Positions 8,003 through 17,636 of a DNA stretch of 64,000 bases are shown here, piece after piece (position 1 is the stretch's first letter; each line of letters starts with the position of its first letter). Below the pieces are notes generated by a model. That model saw only the letters and a list, made by a program, of their open reading frames with translations. It ran no database searches and was not told the origin of the DNA. The stretch spans positions 62,001 through 126,000 of the forward strand of contig CAVXYG010000001.1 of assembly GCA_963766005.1 (NCBI GenBank), written 5' to 3'. This stretch comes from CAVXYG01 sp963766005 (GTDB taxonomy: Bacteria > Actinomycetota > Actinomycetes > S36-B12 > GCA-2699445). The translations under genes and the position numbers were made by a program.

Positions 8003-11000
8003 TCACCCTTCGGGCCCGGGGGGCCGGTCCCCCTGCCTCGCAACCACCGTCACGCTCTCGGCCCCCCACGCGCTGGGGGACCACTCCTCGGCGGTCCTCG
8101 CCGAGGTCTTCACCAGGAAGCGGTAGCTATGCCCGCGCTCGACGAGATCGCGCAGGAGCCGCAACTCGTTGGATCGCCGCACCTGGGCGGCCGGCCGGTC
8201 GCCGGCGTCGATCGAATCCCCAATCTGCCGTGCCAGTCGGCGGCCCCGGCGGCGCAGCGCCAGGCCGGCGCTCTGGACGTCCCCCGGGACGCTGCCGAGC
8301 CGCAGCTGCTCGTAGACGTAGGCGTCCTCGGCCCGCTCGATGCGCCGCTTGGCCCGGGCCGGCAGGATCACCGGCAGCACCAGGAGCAGCACGAAGGCGA
8401 AGAGCAGGGCCGTGACCAGCATCGCCTTGCCCCACCAGGACTCCAGCCAATCCCAGGGGTCCCACAGCAGCAGCGCGGCGATGACGAGGTAGCCCACGCC
8501 GTAGAGCGCGGCCCACCCCACCGTGACCCCCGCCGGGTGCCGCACCGGGTGGAACCGCCACACCGGCGTGGTGCGCTCCAGCGAATCGGCGGCGTCGTAG
8601 GCCACGCGCAGGCTTTCGCCCTGGTACCACGACAGCCCGAGCCCCACTACGGCGAGCACCGCAACCGCTGCGAAGGCCCAGGCGCGCCGGTCGACGAGCC
8701 AGTCTGCCGCGTCGACCCAGAAGCCGGTATTCACGGCCACGAGCACCGCGAGGGCGACCGCGGCGACGGCGACGACCGTGCCCAGCGGGCGGGCCAGGAC
8801 CACCAGCAGCGTGCGCAGACGGCGACCGGTCTGCGCCATGGCCAGGCGCGATCCCTTGAGATCTACCGATACCGGCCGCAGACCCGCCCGATCGCCGGCG
8901 CGATCCAGCTCCCCCCACACGCTCAGCACGGGTGCCGGCAGGCTGCCCAGCACCATCAGCCCCAGCGCCAGCGCGACCACGACCACCAGGGTCGCCGCGC
9001 CCTGGGCCGTCGAGGTATCGGCGGCACCCTCCCGGGAGCGTTCGACGGCGAACGCCAGCAGCGGGATAACCGGCGACAGCAGGACCACGCCGTGCAGCAT
9101 CGTCCCGGTGCGCAGCGCACCGTAGGCGAAGGCGACCAGCAGGGCCGAGGCGCCGAATGCGGCACCGACGCCGGATGCCCATGCCGGGAGGGCCCCGAAC
9201 AGCGCCAGCGCCAGCAGCACAGCGCCGATCGACAGGCCCAGCAGCGCCAAGGCCCGGCTCAGAGCGCCGCCGGCGGTCAGGGCGGTCACCACCCAGTACG
9301 GCAGCAGCATCCCGCCGCGCACGGTGCGGGTCACCGGCTTGACCGCGGCCAGGCCGGACTCCTCGCTGTCGATGACGGTCGCCGCCACCGCGGCCGCCGA
9401 CGTGGCTGTGCGCAGCATCTGGTCGCTGGACCCCTCCTCGCGCAGCGACTCGCGTCCGATACCCGCCCGGTCGAAGGCGCGCAGGGCAGTCACGCCGTCG
9501 TGCAGCGTGCTCTCGGTGAACGCAGGCAGCCCGCCCGGTGGGGATTGCGCCGACACGTCGTCCAGCCGTCGGATCAGCTCGGCCTGCTCGGCGACCAGCA
9601 GTTCGGAGTTGCTCCGCGGGTTCGCTCCGGCCAGCGCGTCGGCGCGCACCGCTCGGCCCAGCGCGGGCAGCTCCTCGATGATGGCCCGCATATGGATCGC
9701 CCAGGCGGCCAGCTCCGCCAACCGCGGCATCGTCGGGGGCAGGTCGCCGATCGGCCGATCGGAGAACACCTCGGTCAGCTCGGCCAGCGCGTCCGCGCGC
9801 AGGCCCTCGTAGTCCGGGATGGGCGGGCCCTTCGGGTCTGCGCCGTCGGGACCGAACCAGTCGCGGATGAGTCCTGCCAGCACCGTGCGAGCCGAGGCAT
9901 CGGCGTCCCGGCCGGCACCCATCTGCTGGCTCAGTTCCGCTGCGCGGCGCAGCCGCGACGGCTCCAGCACCAGGCGGCACAGCACCGTGGATGCGTCCAT
10001 TCGGCCCCATGTCCAGTCGTTGAGCCGCCACGAGCGCTTGAGGAAGCCGCCGAACCTGCTGATCGCCATCCCACCGAGCTTGTCGTCGGTGGTGCGGCTG
10101 GCCGTGGCGAACCCGTTGGCAGTCTGGGCGCTGAGTTGGACGAGTTCCAGCGGCAGGCTGTACTCGGTCGAATTCTCATCGCCCAGCGCAGTAGTGGCCA
10201 CCTCCAGCGCCAGGAGGAACTGCAGCAGCTCGGCCTGGCCCGTTTCCCGCCCGAGCACCCGGCACCACGAGGCCAACTGCCCGTCGAGGCCTGCCGGCGC
10301 CGCTCCGCGCAGCCGGGTCAGCACCGGCAGCGCCCCGTGCACCTGCTCGACGACTTCGTCCACCAGGCCCCGCACCCGCGCACCGATCGCGCCGGCCTCC
10401 AGCATGCGGCCTCCGGAAAGGCCCTCGCCCAGGAGCCGCTCGTGCAGGGTGTCGTGGACGAGCCGGCCGTGCGCCTCTGCTTGGCCCGGTTCCTGCCGGC
10501 CGGCCTCCTGCCGGGCGACGTCGGCGATCAGCGACGTGATCTGACCGCGCAGGATCTGCCGCACCCCGACCGCGGCATCGCCGAGCATGACCCACTCGTA
10601 CCAGGCGATGCGCAGCGAGAACAGGGTCTGGGTCGGCTCCAGCTCGCGCAGCACCGGGTCCAGTCGCCACATCCGGTCGGTCAGGTCCCGGCTGGCCAAG
10701 ATCCGACGGCGCAGGTCGGAGACGCGGCTTCGGGCGACGCGGACCTCGTCGTACTCCCGGCCTGCAGGGAGCACCCACACCATCCTGCGCAGCAAGTCGG
10801 CCGCCGCGTCGGCGACACCGATGGCCGCGCTGACTCCCCATGCCCATCCGCCGGCCGGCTGCGTGCGCAGGCCGGCTGGGACGTAGGGCAGCGGCGGGCG
10901 CGGTCCACCCTCTGCGGTCCGATCGGCGAACCACTGCTCCTGCGCCCGGCCGGCGTTGCGGCGGATGCGCTCGGTGTTCCACCCGTCCTGCGGCGCGACG

Positions 11001-12379
11001 AAGGTCGCGACATCGCGTCCGGCCCGCCACATCCGCAGCCGCCGGTACTGCTCGAACACGGTGCTGGCCAGTTTCTGCAGCTGGGCGGCCGAATCGAGTG
11101 TGGTGAGGATGTCCGACCGGGTACCGCGGCGCCCGGCCGCCTTGAGGTTGTGCTCCTCCACCTCCTCGACGAAGGTACGGCTGCCCTGTGCCGAGAGCGC
11201 GCCGAGCATCGAGACCAGCGAACCGGTGAGCGTGGGCGGCTTCTCCGGGTCGTCGGCCGTCTCCACCTGCTCGGCGGGTGCGTGCGGGTGCACCAGCAGC
11301 ATGACCCGCCGCACGGGGCCGCTCGCCGGCATCGTGTCGACGGCGTCCAGAGCGGACCTGGTGGGCATGTTCGCCAGCAGTCCGCCGTCGACGGTGAAGC
11401 GGCTGACGTCGAAGCGCGCTTGGGGGTCGACCGCGACCCAGCCCGGTTCGTCGCGGTTGCCGCTGGCCCAGGACGCGGCGCTGGCCATATCCGGGCGGAG
11501 CCGTGCGACGTCGTCGGCCGCTCCGATGGATGCCGGCCGGTCGACCGGGACGAAGGATGGCTCGAAGGCCACCGGGAAGCTCGCCGTGCAGCGCGCGGCC
11601 AGCGCCAACTGGTCGGCGGTAGCGTTGATGCGGCTGGCGGCGAACGGATCCGACGCCGGCGCGGCTCCCCCGCGCGCGAACCGGAACCGGCCCTCGTGGA
11701 CCCACTGCGGCAGCCGCTGACCGCTGGAATCCACCGTCACCTTCTGCGCGCCTCGCAGCAGGGTCGTGGTGATGGTCAGATCGATCGGGTGGTCCTCGGG
11801 CGAGCTTTCTTCAAACGGGGTCACCAAGCGCTGCATCGCTTCGTTCAACCGCGGCAGGAAGTACTCGTCGCCCTGCAGCAGGGAGGTGGGCGACCCGCGG
11901 AACGGTCGGCGCAGCAGAGTGTCGATCTGGCCCTGATCGGTCCAGATGTCGCGCAGGTCCGACAGCCGCGCCTTCCGGTTCGCCTGGGCCAATGCCAGGG
12001 CGGCGCCGTTGATGCCGCCCGCCGACGTGCCTGCGATGACATCGATCCGCGCCCTGCAGCCGACGAGCCCCAGCAGCGAACCGTAGACGTCGGCGCCCTT
12101 GGCCAGCCTGTTGAGCTCCAGCGCGGCTCCGCCCATCCACACCGCGAGGCTCACCCCGCCGTTCAGGACGACGGCGAGACGGATCTCCTCGGTCGGTGCC
12201 CCGGTACCGCTCGGCGGTGCACCATCGACGACCCTCGGATCGGCATCGGCCTGCGGCGTGCCTGCGGTACCCCCCGCCGCAGGGCGAGCCCCGGAGCCGA
12301 CCCCGGCGCTCGATGGGATTCCCTGAGCCGCGGCGGCGGGCGCGACCTCGCCACCCGGCGCGCTGCCACTGTGCGTCAT
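8003..12379 (-). CDS. Giant patatin-like protein with C-terminal membrane domain
   Basis: 1,458 residues. The N-terminal 65 are disordered (Ala/Gly/Pro-rich). The patatin domain runs from about 66 to 450, with NGG oxyanion residues at 73-75, GTSAGG (S119) and DGG near residue 330. The middle third is helical and lacks a recognisable domain. The C-terminal 450 residues contain about eight hydrophobic segments (roughly 1030-1140 and 1180-1350) ending in a basic, charged tail. The family of very long patatin-related proteins is known in actinobacteria, but I know of no defined substrate. The catalytic residues are intact, so it is probably an active membrane-anchored lipid hydrolase. ATG start, with GAGGAGG upstream. 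Confidence 0.88.
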   Translation of the reverse strand: MTHSGSAPGGEVAPAAAAQGIPSSAGVGSGARPAAGGTAGTPQADADPRVVDGAPPSGTGAPTEEIRLAVVLNGGVSLAVWMGGAALELNRLAKGADVYGSLLGLVGCRARIDVIAGTSAGGINGAALALAQANRKARLSDLRDIWTDQGQIDTLLRRPFRGSPTSLLQGDEYFLPRLNEAMQRLVTPFEESSPEDHPIDLTITTTLLRGAQKVTVDSSGQRLPQWVHEGRFRFARGGAAPASDPFAASRINATADQLALAARCTASFPVAFEPSFVPVDRPASIGAADDVARLRPDMASAASWASGNRDEPGWVAVDPQARFDVSRFTVDGGLLANMPTRSALDAVDTMPASGPVRRVMLLVHPHAPAEQVETADDPEKPPTLTGSLVSMLGALSAQGSRTFVEEVEEHNLKAAGRRGTRSDILTTLDSAAQLQKLASTVFEQYRRLRMWRAGRDVATFVAPQDGWNTERIRRNAGRAQEQWFADRTAEGGPRPPLPYVPAGLRTQPAGGWAWGVSAAIGVADAAADLLRRMVWVLPAGREYDEVRVARSRVSDLRRRILASRDLTDRMWRLDPVLRELEPTQTLFSLRIAWYEWVMLGDAAVGVRQILRGQITSLIADVARQEAGRQEPGQAEAHGRLVHDTLHERLLGEGLSGGRMLEAGAIGARVRGLVDEVVEQVHGALPVLTRLRGAAPAGLDGQLASWCRVLGRETGQAELLQFLLALEVATTALGDENSTEYSLPLELVQLSAQTANGFATASRTTDDKLGGMAISRFGGFLKRSWRLNDWTWGRMDASTVLCRLVLEPSRLRRAAELSQQMGAGRDADASARTVLAGLIRDWFGPDGADPKGPPIPDYEGLRADALAELTEVFSDRPIGDLPPTMPRLAELAAWAIHMRAIIEELPALGRAVRADALAGANPRSNSELLVAEQAELIRRLDDVSAQSPPGGLPAFTESTLHDGVTALRAFDRAGIGRESLREEGSSDQMLRTATSAAAVAATVIDSEESGLAAVKPVTRTVRGGMLLPYWVVTALTAGGALSRALALLGLSIGAVLLALALFGALPAWASGVGAAFGASALLVAFAYGALRTGTMLHGVVLLSPVIPLLAFAVERSREGAADTSTAQGAATLVVVVALALGLMVLGSLPAPVLSVWGELDRAGDRAGLRPVSVDLKGSRLAMAQTGRRLRTLLVVLARPLGTVVAVAAVALAVLVAVNTGFWVDAADWLVDRRAWAFAAVAVLAVVGLGLSWYQGESLRVAYDAADSLERTTPVWRFHPVRHPAGVTVGWAALYGVGYLVIAALLLWDPWDWLESWWGKAMLVTALLFAFVLLLVLPVILPARAKRRIERAEDAYVYEQLRLGSVPGDVQSAGLALRRRGRRLARQIGDSIDAGDRPAAQVRRSNELRLLRDLVERGHSYRFLVKTSARTAEEWSPSAWGAESVTVVARQGDRPPGPEG

Positions 12380-13259
12380 AGCGTCCTCCTCGGCCGTCGC
12401 CGCATCCGCGCGAGAACCTGGCTGCCTTTGAATCTAGGGGCGGGCCCGCTCGAATGCGCCCGTTCGGCAAACGCGTCAAGGCGGCTGTGGACCACCGCCG
12501 TCCGGCACACCCCGATCCCAGCCTCGAGGCCCTGCGGACAGGCTGCCGCACACGTCGCTCCAGGTGCAGGGAGCCTCGCCCGCGCAGGGACCCCTCGCGT
12601 GCGCCTACCGCAAGGCCGTGACGTGCCTTGGGCACCAGCGGCGGCGACCGGCCCCGATGCCCGCCCGCCGGCGCTACCGCGCCGTCGACAGGCCGAATAC
12701 CTGCCGGGAAGCCTCGCCCAGATCGCCACCGCTCCTCGAACCCCGTGGCCCTCGGGAACCCAGCCCGACCTGGATGAGCCTTCCCGGCAAGCGCCCAGCG
12801 CAGACGCGGGGTCGCAGCCCCGGCCGTTCCATCCCGCGATCCGCGGGGCCAACGCGCTGCGCAGGCTCGCGCCTCGCGGCCGAGGCCGGGGCAGCGCCCC
12901 CGCACCTGCCGGGGTCGGCATCTGGAGCCGTACCTGCGCGCGCTCACCTCGGTCGGCGGTACGCCGGCCTCGCCGCGACCACCGAGATCCCCAGCCTTTA
13001 CGCAACCTTCACAACCGCGTCTTCTCTGTGTCGCAATATCGTGATAGTCAAGAGATGTGCGGTCTTCCATGCTTCTTGCCACAGCCGCCGGCGCGACCGC
13101 GACCGCCGTCGGCGCCGTCGCGGCGATTCGCGTCGGCTGGCACTACCGCTGCTGCTGCCTCTACCGCTAACGCCGCGGGGCAACAAGGCGCATCGCGAGC
13201 GCTCCCGGGCCTAGACTCCCCACGGCGCCCATGGGAGGGATGCCGCCTTGGGAGGAACG
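12380..13259. other. Long intergenic region with an AT-richer patch
   Basis: About 880 bp between divergent giant patatin and WS/DGAT genes. Open frames here read as Arg/Pro-rich shadow protein. A conspicuous drop in GC occurs at about 13000-13080. It contains the dyad TATC-GT-GATA at 13038-13047, which could be an operator in the promoter region of the acyltransferase gene. Nothing else is recognisable. Confidence 0.45.
13038..13047. promoter_or_regulatory. Short dyad in AT-rich patch, possible operator
   Basis: TATCGTGATA, a 4+4 base inverted repeat with a 2-base spacer, lies in the least GC-rich stretch of the patatin/WS-DGAT intergenic region, about 210 bp upstream of the acyltransferase start. 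It is short enough to occur by chance and no known regulator consensus is matched. Confidence 0.2.
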
Positions 13260-14820
13260 ATGGCTGAACGGCGTCTGAGCCCGTCGGATGCGGCGTGGCT
13301 GTACAGCGAGTGGGACCGCAATCCGCAGACCGTCTCGTCGTTGATGTGGTTGGACCGCGAGATCGATCCGGAGGACCTGCGCGACATCATCAGTACGCGA
13401 CTGGTCGACAAGTACCCGACCTTCCGCCAGCGCATCCGCAAGTCGCGCAATCCGTTGTTCTTGCCGCACTGGGAAGACGACCCCGACTTCTCCCTTGACA
13501 ACCACTTCGAGGTCGTGCAGCTGCCCGAGCCGGGAGACAAGGCGGCCCTGGAGCAATTGGTCAGCGAGCAGCGCAGCAGGCAGTTGGACTTCACCAAGCC
13601 GTTGTGGAAGTTCTATCTGATCCAGGGGTACGGGGGTACGTCGGCCGTCCACGCGCGGCTGCAGCACGCGATCGCCGACGGCTGGGCGCTGGTCCGGCTC
13701 GTGCTGTCGTTGGCCGACGAATCCGCCGACGCCGATCGCCCCGAGGTCGTCGACAAGCCGAAGAAGCGCAAGCGGGATGTGGCGATCAAGGCCGCACAGC
13801 CCGCCGTGGACGCGGTCGACGCGGTCACCGACACCGCCAAAGCGGGCGGTCGAGGCGGTGGCGGACACCGCGGGCCGGGCAGCGGAAGCGGTCGTGGCGA
13901 TGGTCCAGCAGCCCGCCTCGGTGCCGGCCACACTGGCCTCCGGGCAAGACGCATTGGAGGAGACGCTGACGGTCAGCCTCGACCCCCAGCGCTTCCTGGA
14001 GTTCGGCTCGAGTGTTCCCGAATCGGTCGGCAAGCGCTTGGGCAAGGTCGCGGACACCGCTAGCGCGGTCACCGGCGGCGCGAAGGACGCGATCGATTTC
14101 CTCGCTGCGCCGCGGCCGGGCAAGACGATCCTGCACGGCAAAGTCTCCGGCCAGAAGCGCGTGGTCTGGATCGACCCGATCCCGCTGGATCCGGTGAAGC
14201 GGGCGGGCAAGGTCTTCGGGGCGACCATCAACGACATGCTGATGGGCGCGCTGACCAACGCACTGCGGCTGTACCTGGTCGAGCATGACGCGCTGACCGT
14301 CGACGAGTTGTTCACCGCGGTGCCGGTCAGCCTGCGCAAACCGGATGCTCCGCTGCCGCGCACCCTGGGCAACAGGTTCGGGCTGGTGCCGGTGCTGCTT
14401 CCCGTGCACTACGACGATCCGGTGGCGCAGGTGGCGTCCCTGCACGCCCAGATGGACGAGATCAAGCAGTCGCAGATGCCGATCGTCAGCTTCGGCCTGA
14501 TCTCCGTGGCATCGCTGGCCACGCCCGAGGTCGAGCGGATGATCCACAAGATCAACCAGGACGAATCCATCGGCGTCACCACCAACGTGCCCGGTCCGCG
14601 CAAGGCGCTGGTCCTCGCCGGCGGCAACGTCAAGGGCGCCTGGGGCATGGGCGGGCTGTCGGGCAACATGAACCTGTCCTTCGGGATCTTCAGCCTCGCC
14701 GGCGAGATCAACTTCGCCGTGCACAGCGATGTTGCGCTCACTCCCGACCCGGAACGGATCCTCGCCCATTTCCTGTCATCGGTGGACGACCTGATCGAGG
14801 CATCCGGGATCGACGTCTGA
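13260..14820 (+). pseudogene. WS/DGAT-family acyltransferase, apparent frameshift
   Basis: Wax ester synthase/acyl-CoA:diacylglycerol acyltransferase family, making triacylglycerol or wax esters from acyl-CoA. Seen in order: LSPSDAAWLY, the PLW motif (KPLWKFYLI), the active-site region QHAIADG in place of HHxxxDG (the second, catalytic His and the DG are kept), and in the second half GATINDMLMGAL and TTNVPGP. The first half ends in one frame near 13839 and the rest continues from 13840 in another. Removing one A from AAA at 13839-13841 joins them as TDTAKRAVEAV. The junction lies in a repetitive amphipathic helical linker. ATG 13260 has GGGAGG upstream. Sequencing error or mutation cannot be distinguished here. 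Confidence 0.85.
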
Positions 14821-14886
14821 GGTCCTGCTCGCACGCGCATCGGTGCCGGCTGGCGGACCCGGTGCGCGACGACGGACGATAGACCG

Positions 14887-15513
14887 GTGGGGACCGTCGA
14901 CATCCGCCCGGCGCGGCGCAGCGCATTCGTCAACGGTGCGCTGCTCATCGCCTGGCTGGCCGCCGCGATGTGGATCGCCGAGCTGCTGGACTACGCGCTG
15001 CCGGTGGAGATGGATTTCTGGGGCATCGAGCCGCGCACGATCGACGGCCTCACCGGTGTCGTGCTCGGTCCTTTCCTGCACGGCGATTTCGGACACCTGG
15101 CCGCCAACACGGTCCCCTTCCTGGTGCTGGGCCTGCTCGTCGCCTGGCGCGCGGGACCCGCCCTCTTCCGCGTCCTGGCGGTGATCACCATCCTGGGCGG
15201 GCTCGGCGTGTGGCTGCTGGCGCCGGGCAACGTCATCACGATCGGCGCCAGCGGGGTGGTCTTCGGGCTGCTCGGCTACCTCGTCGCCGCCGGCGCCATC
15301 AGCCGACGGCCGGTGGACATCGTCATCTCGGTCGTGGTCCTCCTCGTCTACGGGGGGACGCTGGCGGGTGCGACACCGATCGGTGTCGGCGCCGGGGTGT
15401 CGTGGCTGGCCCACCTCATGGGATTGGCTGCCGGGGTGCTGGCCGCGATGAGGTTCGCCCCGCGCCGCAGGGCCGCGGGCGCCTCGGCGTCGATCGAGAG
15501 CGGCTCCGCCTGA
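14887..15513 (+). CDS. Rhomboid-family intramembrane serine protease
   Basis: 208 residues, about six TM segments. Rhomboid signatures: HGDFGHLAAN (H65, H70, N74) in the second helix region, GASG with the nucleophile S122, and H176 in SWLAHLMGLAAG as catalytic partner. It cleaves TM segments of membrane proteins; the substrate is unknown. Length is at the short end for bacterial rhomboids. The start is GTG at 14887, 66 bp after the acyltransferase stop; no strong RBS is seen. Confidence 0.88.
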   Translation: MGTVDIRPARRSAFVNGALLIAWLAAAMWIAELLDYALPVEMDFWGIEPRTIDGLTGVVLGPFLHGDFGHLAANTVPFLVLGLLVAWRAGPALFRVLAVITILGGLGVWLLAPGNVITIGASGVVFGLLGYLVAAGAISRRPVDIVISVVVLLVYGGTLAGATPIGVGAGVSWLAHLMGLAAGVLAAMRFAPRRRAAGASASIESGSA

Positions 15514-15812
15514 CCGTTCTCCGGGTTCACGGCCACGGGCAGCGACGGGCCGCCGGGGGCTGCCGTGAGGCCCTGAGGATCGGCGTCCCCACCGAGATCA
15601 CCTCAGCGGGGCCCCGCGTGGTCCGACCCCCGGGTGCGGGCGGCACGGCGGCTGCCGGTGCCGGCCGGGGGCGACCGCGCTGGAGGGCACCGAGGCGGCG
15701 CCGGTCCTGGACATGCCGCCGAGACGCCTCAGCGATGAGCTGCCCGGGGTCGCGTGCCTTGCCTGCGCCCGCCGCCCGGGTCGACGACGCGGCAGCTCGG
15801 CAGCCGAGCCCG
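15514..15812. other. Intergenic region, nothing recognised
   Basis: About 300 bp of GC-rich DNA between the rhomboid and DUF456 genes, both on the plus strand. The codon pattern does not support a gene and no hairpin with a T-run was found. Confidence 0.45.
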
Positions 15813-16298
15813 ATGGCAGTCGTGTCCGACACTGGGGTGATGGAACTCCTGGTCGGCGCAGCAATCGTTGCCGGGGTGGTCGGCGTCATCGTCCCGATCC
15901 TGCCCGGCGTGCTGCTCGTCGCCGGCGCGATCGGCGTGTGGGCGGTGGCCAACGACGCGTGGTGGCTCCTGGTGGCCGTCGCGCTGCTCACGGGGGTGGC
16001 GGTCGTGGCAAAGTACCTGATCCCCGCCCGAACCGCCCGCGACGCCGCCTCAACCCTCGCGTTGGCGATCGGGGCCGTGGCGGCGCTGATCGGCTTCTTC
16101 GTCCTCCCCGTCATCGGCATGGTGGTGGGTTTCCTGGGCGCAGTGCTGCTCACCGAACTCCTGCGGCTGGGCAGTCCACGGCAGGCGTGGCGTGCGACCT
16201 GGGCCACCGCGAAGAGCATCGGCCTGACCATCGCGGTGGAACTGGTGGCCAGCATCGGCATGGCCGGGCTTTGGGTGGCGGCCTTGGTCGCACGGTAG
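15813..16298 (+). CDS. DUF456 membrane protein
   Basis: 161 residues dominated by four to five hydrophobic segments, beginning with the VGVIVPILPGVLLV pattern typical of DUF456 and containing a Gly-rich IGMVVGFLGA segment near the C-terminus. The function is unknown. Start is uncertain: ATG 15813 gives a short polar lead, ATG 15840 (MELLVG) begins directly at the first TM helix and may be the real one. Confidence 0.8.
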   Translation: MAVVSDTGVMELLVGAAIVAGVVGVIVPILPGVLLVAGAIGVWAVANDAWWLLVAVALLTGVAVVAKYLIPARTARDAASTLALAIGAVAALIGFFVLPVIGMVVGFLGAVLLTELLRLGSPRQAWRATWATAKSIGLTIAVELVASIGMAGLWVAALVAR

Positions 16299-16410
16299 AC
16301 GCGGCGGAGACACCCTCAAGCAGCGTTTATGGCACTTGTCAAGGGGTAGACCGCAAGTAACGCACGGTGTGCGACTCCACTCCACCCCCGAGGAGACAGG
16401 AACACCAGAC

Positions 16411-17589
16411 ATGAGCGAAGTGACTGCAGCCCAGGCCCCGCGCACGCAGCGCATGGCATGGATCGACATCATCAAGGCGACCAGCGTGGTGCTCGTCGTC
16501 CTGCTGCACGTCACCCAGTCGCTGGCCTTCGCCGTGGACGGCACTGCTGCCGCCGGCTTCTGGAACGGCGTCATGACGTTCCTGGAGCCGCTGCGGATGC
16601 CGGTCTTCTTCGTCGTGTCCGGCATGCTCGCCAGCTCCGCGGTCCGCCGGCCCTGGTCCTTCACCAAGGCCCGCACCGTCGGGATCCTCTACCTGTTCCT
16701 GCTGTGGCACACCGCGCTCACGGTCTTCTCGATCATCGTGGACCTCGTCGCCAAGGGCTACACCGACGGCATGGTCACCTCGGCGCTGCACGACTACTTC
16801 TTCCAGATCTTCATCACGCCGGGCGGCTACTGGTACTTCTACGCCCTGGTCCTGTACTTCGTGCTGGCCCGGGTGCTGCGCAACGTCAACCCCTGGCTGG
16901 TCCTGGGCGTGGCCGCCTCATTGAACCTGGCCCGGCCGCTGGTCACCGGGACCATCAACGACATCCTGGCTCCGCTGGGCGTGTCCAACATGATGGCCGC
17001 CGTGGTGTTGAACGCGGTGTACTTCCTGGCCGGCGTCTACCTCGTCGCGTTCTTCAAGGACTACGCCCTGCGGAACAACTCCCAGTTGCTCGCCGGCACC
17101 GCGGCCGTCGCGATCCTGGGCAGCTTGGCGCGGATGGCCAGCCCGCAGGTCGCCGCAGGCTCCTTCCTGCCGATCGCCATCGCCTGGATCCTGACCGCCA
17201 TCCTCATCGCCGTCCGGGTGCAGGACAACGAGAAGATCGCCGCCTTCGGCCGCTACGTGGGGCCGCGCACGCTGCCCATCTTCGTGGTGCAGTTCGTGAT
17301 CCTCGACGTGGTCTACACGGTGCTCGGCCTGTACGGCGCCCCGCTGCTGAACAGCAGCCCGCTGCTGCAGTTCATCTACCCCGTGGCCCTGACCCTGGCC
17401 ATCACGATGTTCTCGCTGTGGGCCTACGACAAGGCGATGGCGCACCGCGGCTGGCGGCTGCTCTTCCAGGCCCCCAAGTCCTGGACGGCACGGCCGGCCC
17501 TCGCCCCGGCCGAGGCTGCCGCACCCGCGGTGCCCGCCGAGCGGGATCGCCGTTCCACCGGCGAACTGCCCCGGGCCACGGTCTCCTGA
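16411..17589 (+). CDS. Membrane acyltransferase (acyltransferase 3 / OafA-like family)
   Basis: 392 residues with about ten TM helices. The N-terminus MAWIDIIKATSVVLVVLLHV is the typical first helix of acyltransferase-3 proteins, including the catalytic-type His at the helix end, followed by PVFFVVSGML. Such enzymes O-acylate cell-envelope sugars or other exported molecules. The C-terminal 50 residues are Ala/Pro-rich and cytoplasmic. ATG 16411 has GAGGAGACAGG upstream. A large hairpin follows the stop. Confidence 0.87.
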   Translation: MSEVTAAQAPRTQRMAWIDIIKATSVVLVVLLHVTQSLAFAVDGTAAAGFWNGVMTFLEPLRMPVFFVVSGMLASSAVRRPWSFTKARTVGILYLFLLWHTALTVFSIIVDLVAKGYTDGMVTSALHDYFFQIFITPGGYWYFYALVLYFVLARVLRNVNPWLVLGVAASLNLARPLVTGTINDILAPLGVSNMMAAVVLNAVYFLAGVYLVAFFKDYALRNNSQLLAGTAAVAILGSLARMASPQVAAGSFLPIAIAWILTAILIAVRVQDNEKIAAFGRYVGPRTLPIFVVQFVILDVVYTVLGLYGAPLLNSSPLLQFIYPVALTLAITMFSLWAYDKAMAHRGWRLLFQAPKSWTARPALAPAEAAAPAVPAERDRRSTGELPRATVS

Positions 17590-17595
17590 CCTCCC

Positions 17596-17636
17596 GCGAC
17601 GCGGCGAGGCGCCTATCCGGCGCTCCGCCGCGTCGC
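17596..17636. terminator. Large GC-rich hairpin between convergent genes, candidate bidirectional terminator
   Basis: An 11-base perfect inverted repeat (GCGACGCGGCG at 17596-17606 with its complement at 17626-17636) encloses a second 5-base stem in the loop. It sits right after the acyltransferase stop and spans the last codons of the convergent YheT-type hydrolase. There is no T-run, common for actinobacterial terminators, so termination is inferred from position and stem strength. Confidence 0.5.

Noticed and set aside
12376..13005. Minus-strand 209-codon frame upstream of the giant patatin.
   Set aside because: Arg/Gly-rich, no RBS, no domain; consistent with shadow sequence in high-GC DNA.
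8129..13267. A 1,712-codon open frame on the plus strand covering the giant patatin gene.
   Set aside because: Arg/Pro/Ala/Gln-rich shadow translation with no domain, fully antisense to the patatin gene that has complete catalytic motifs.
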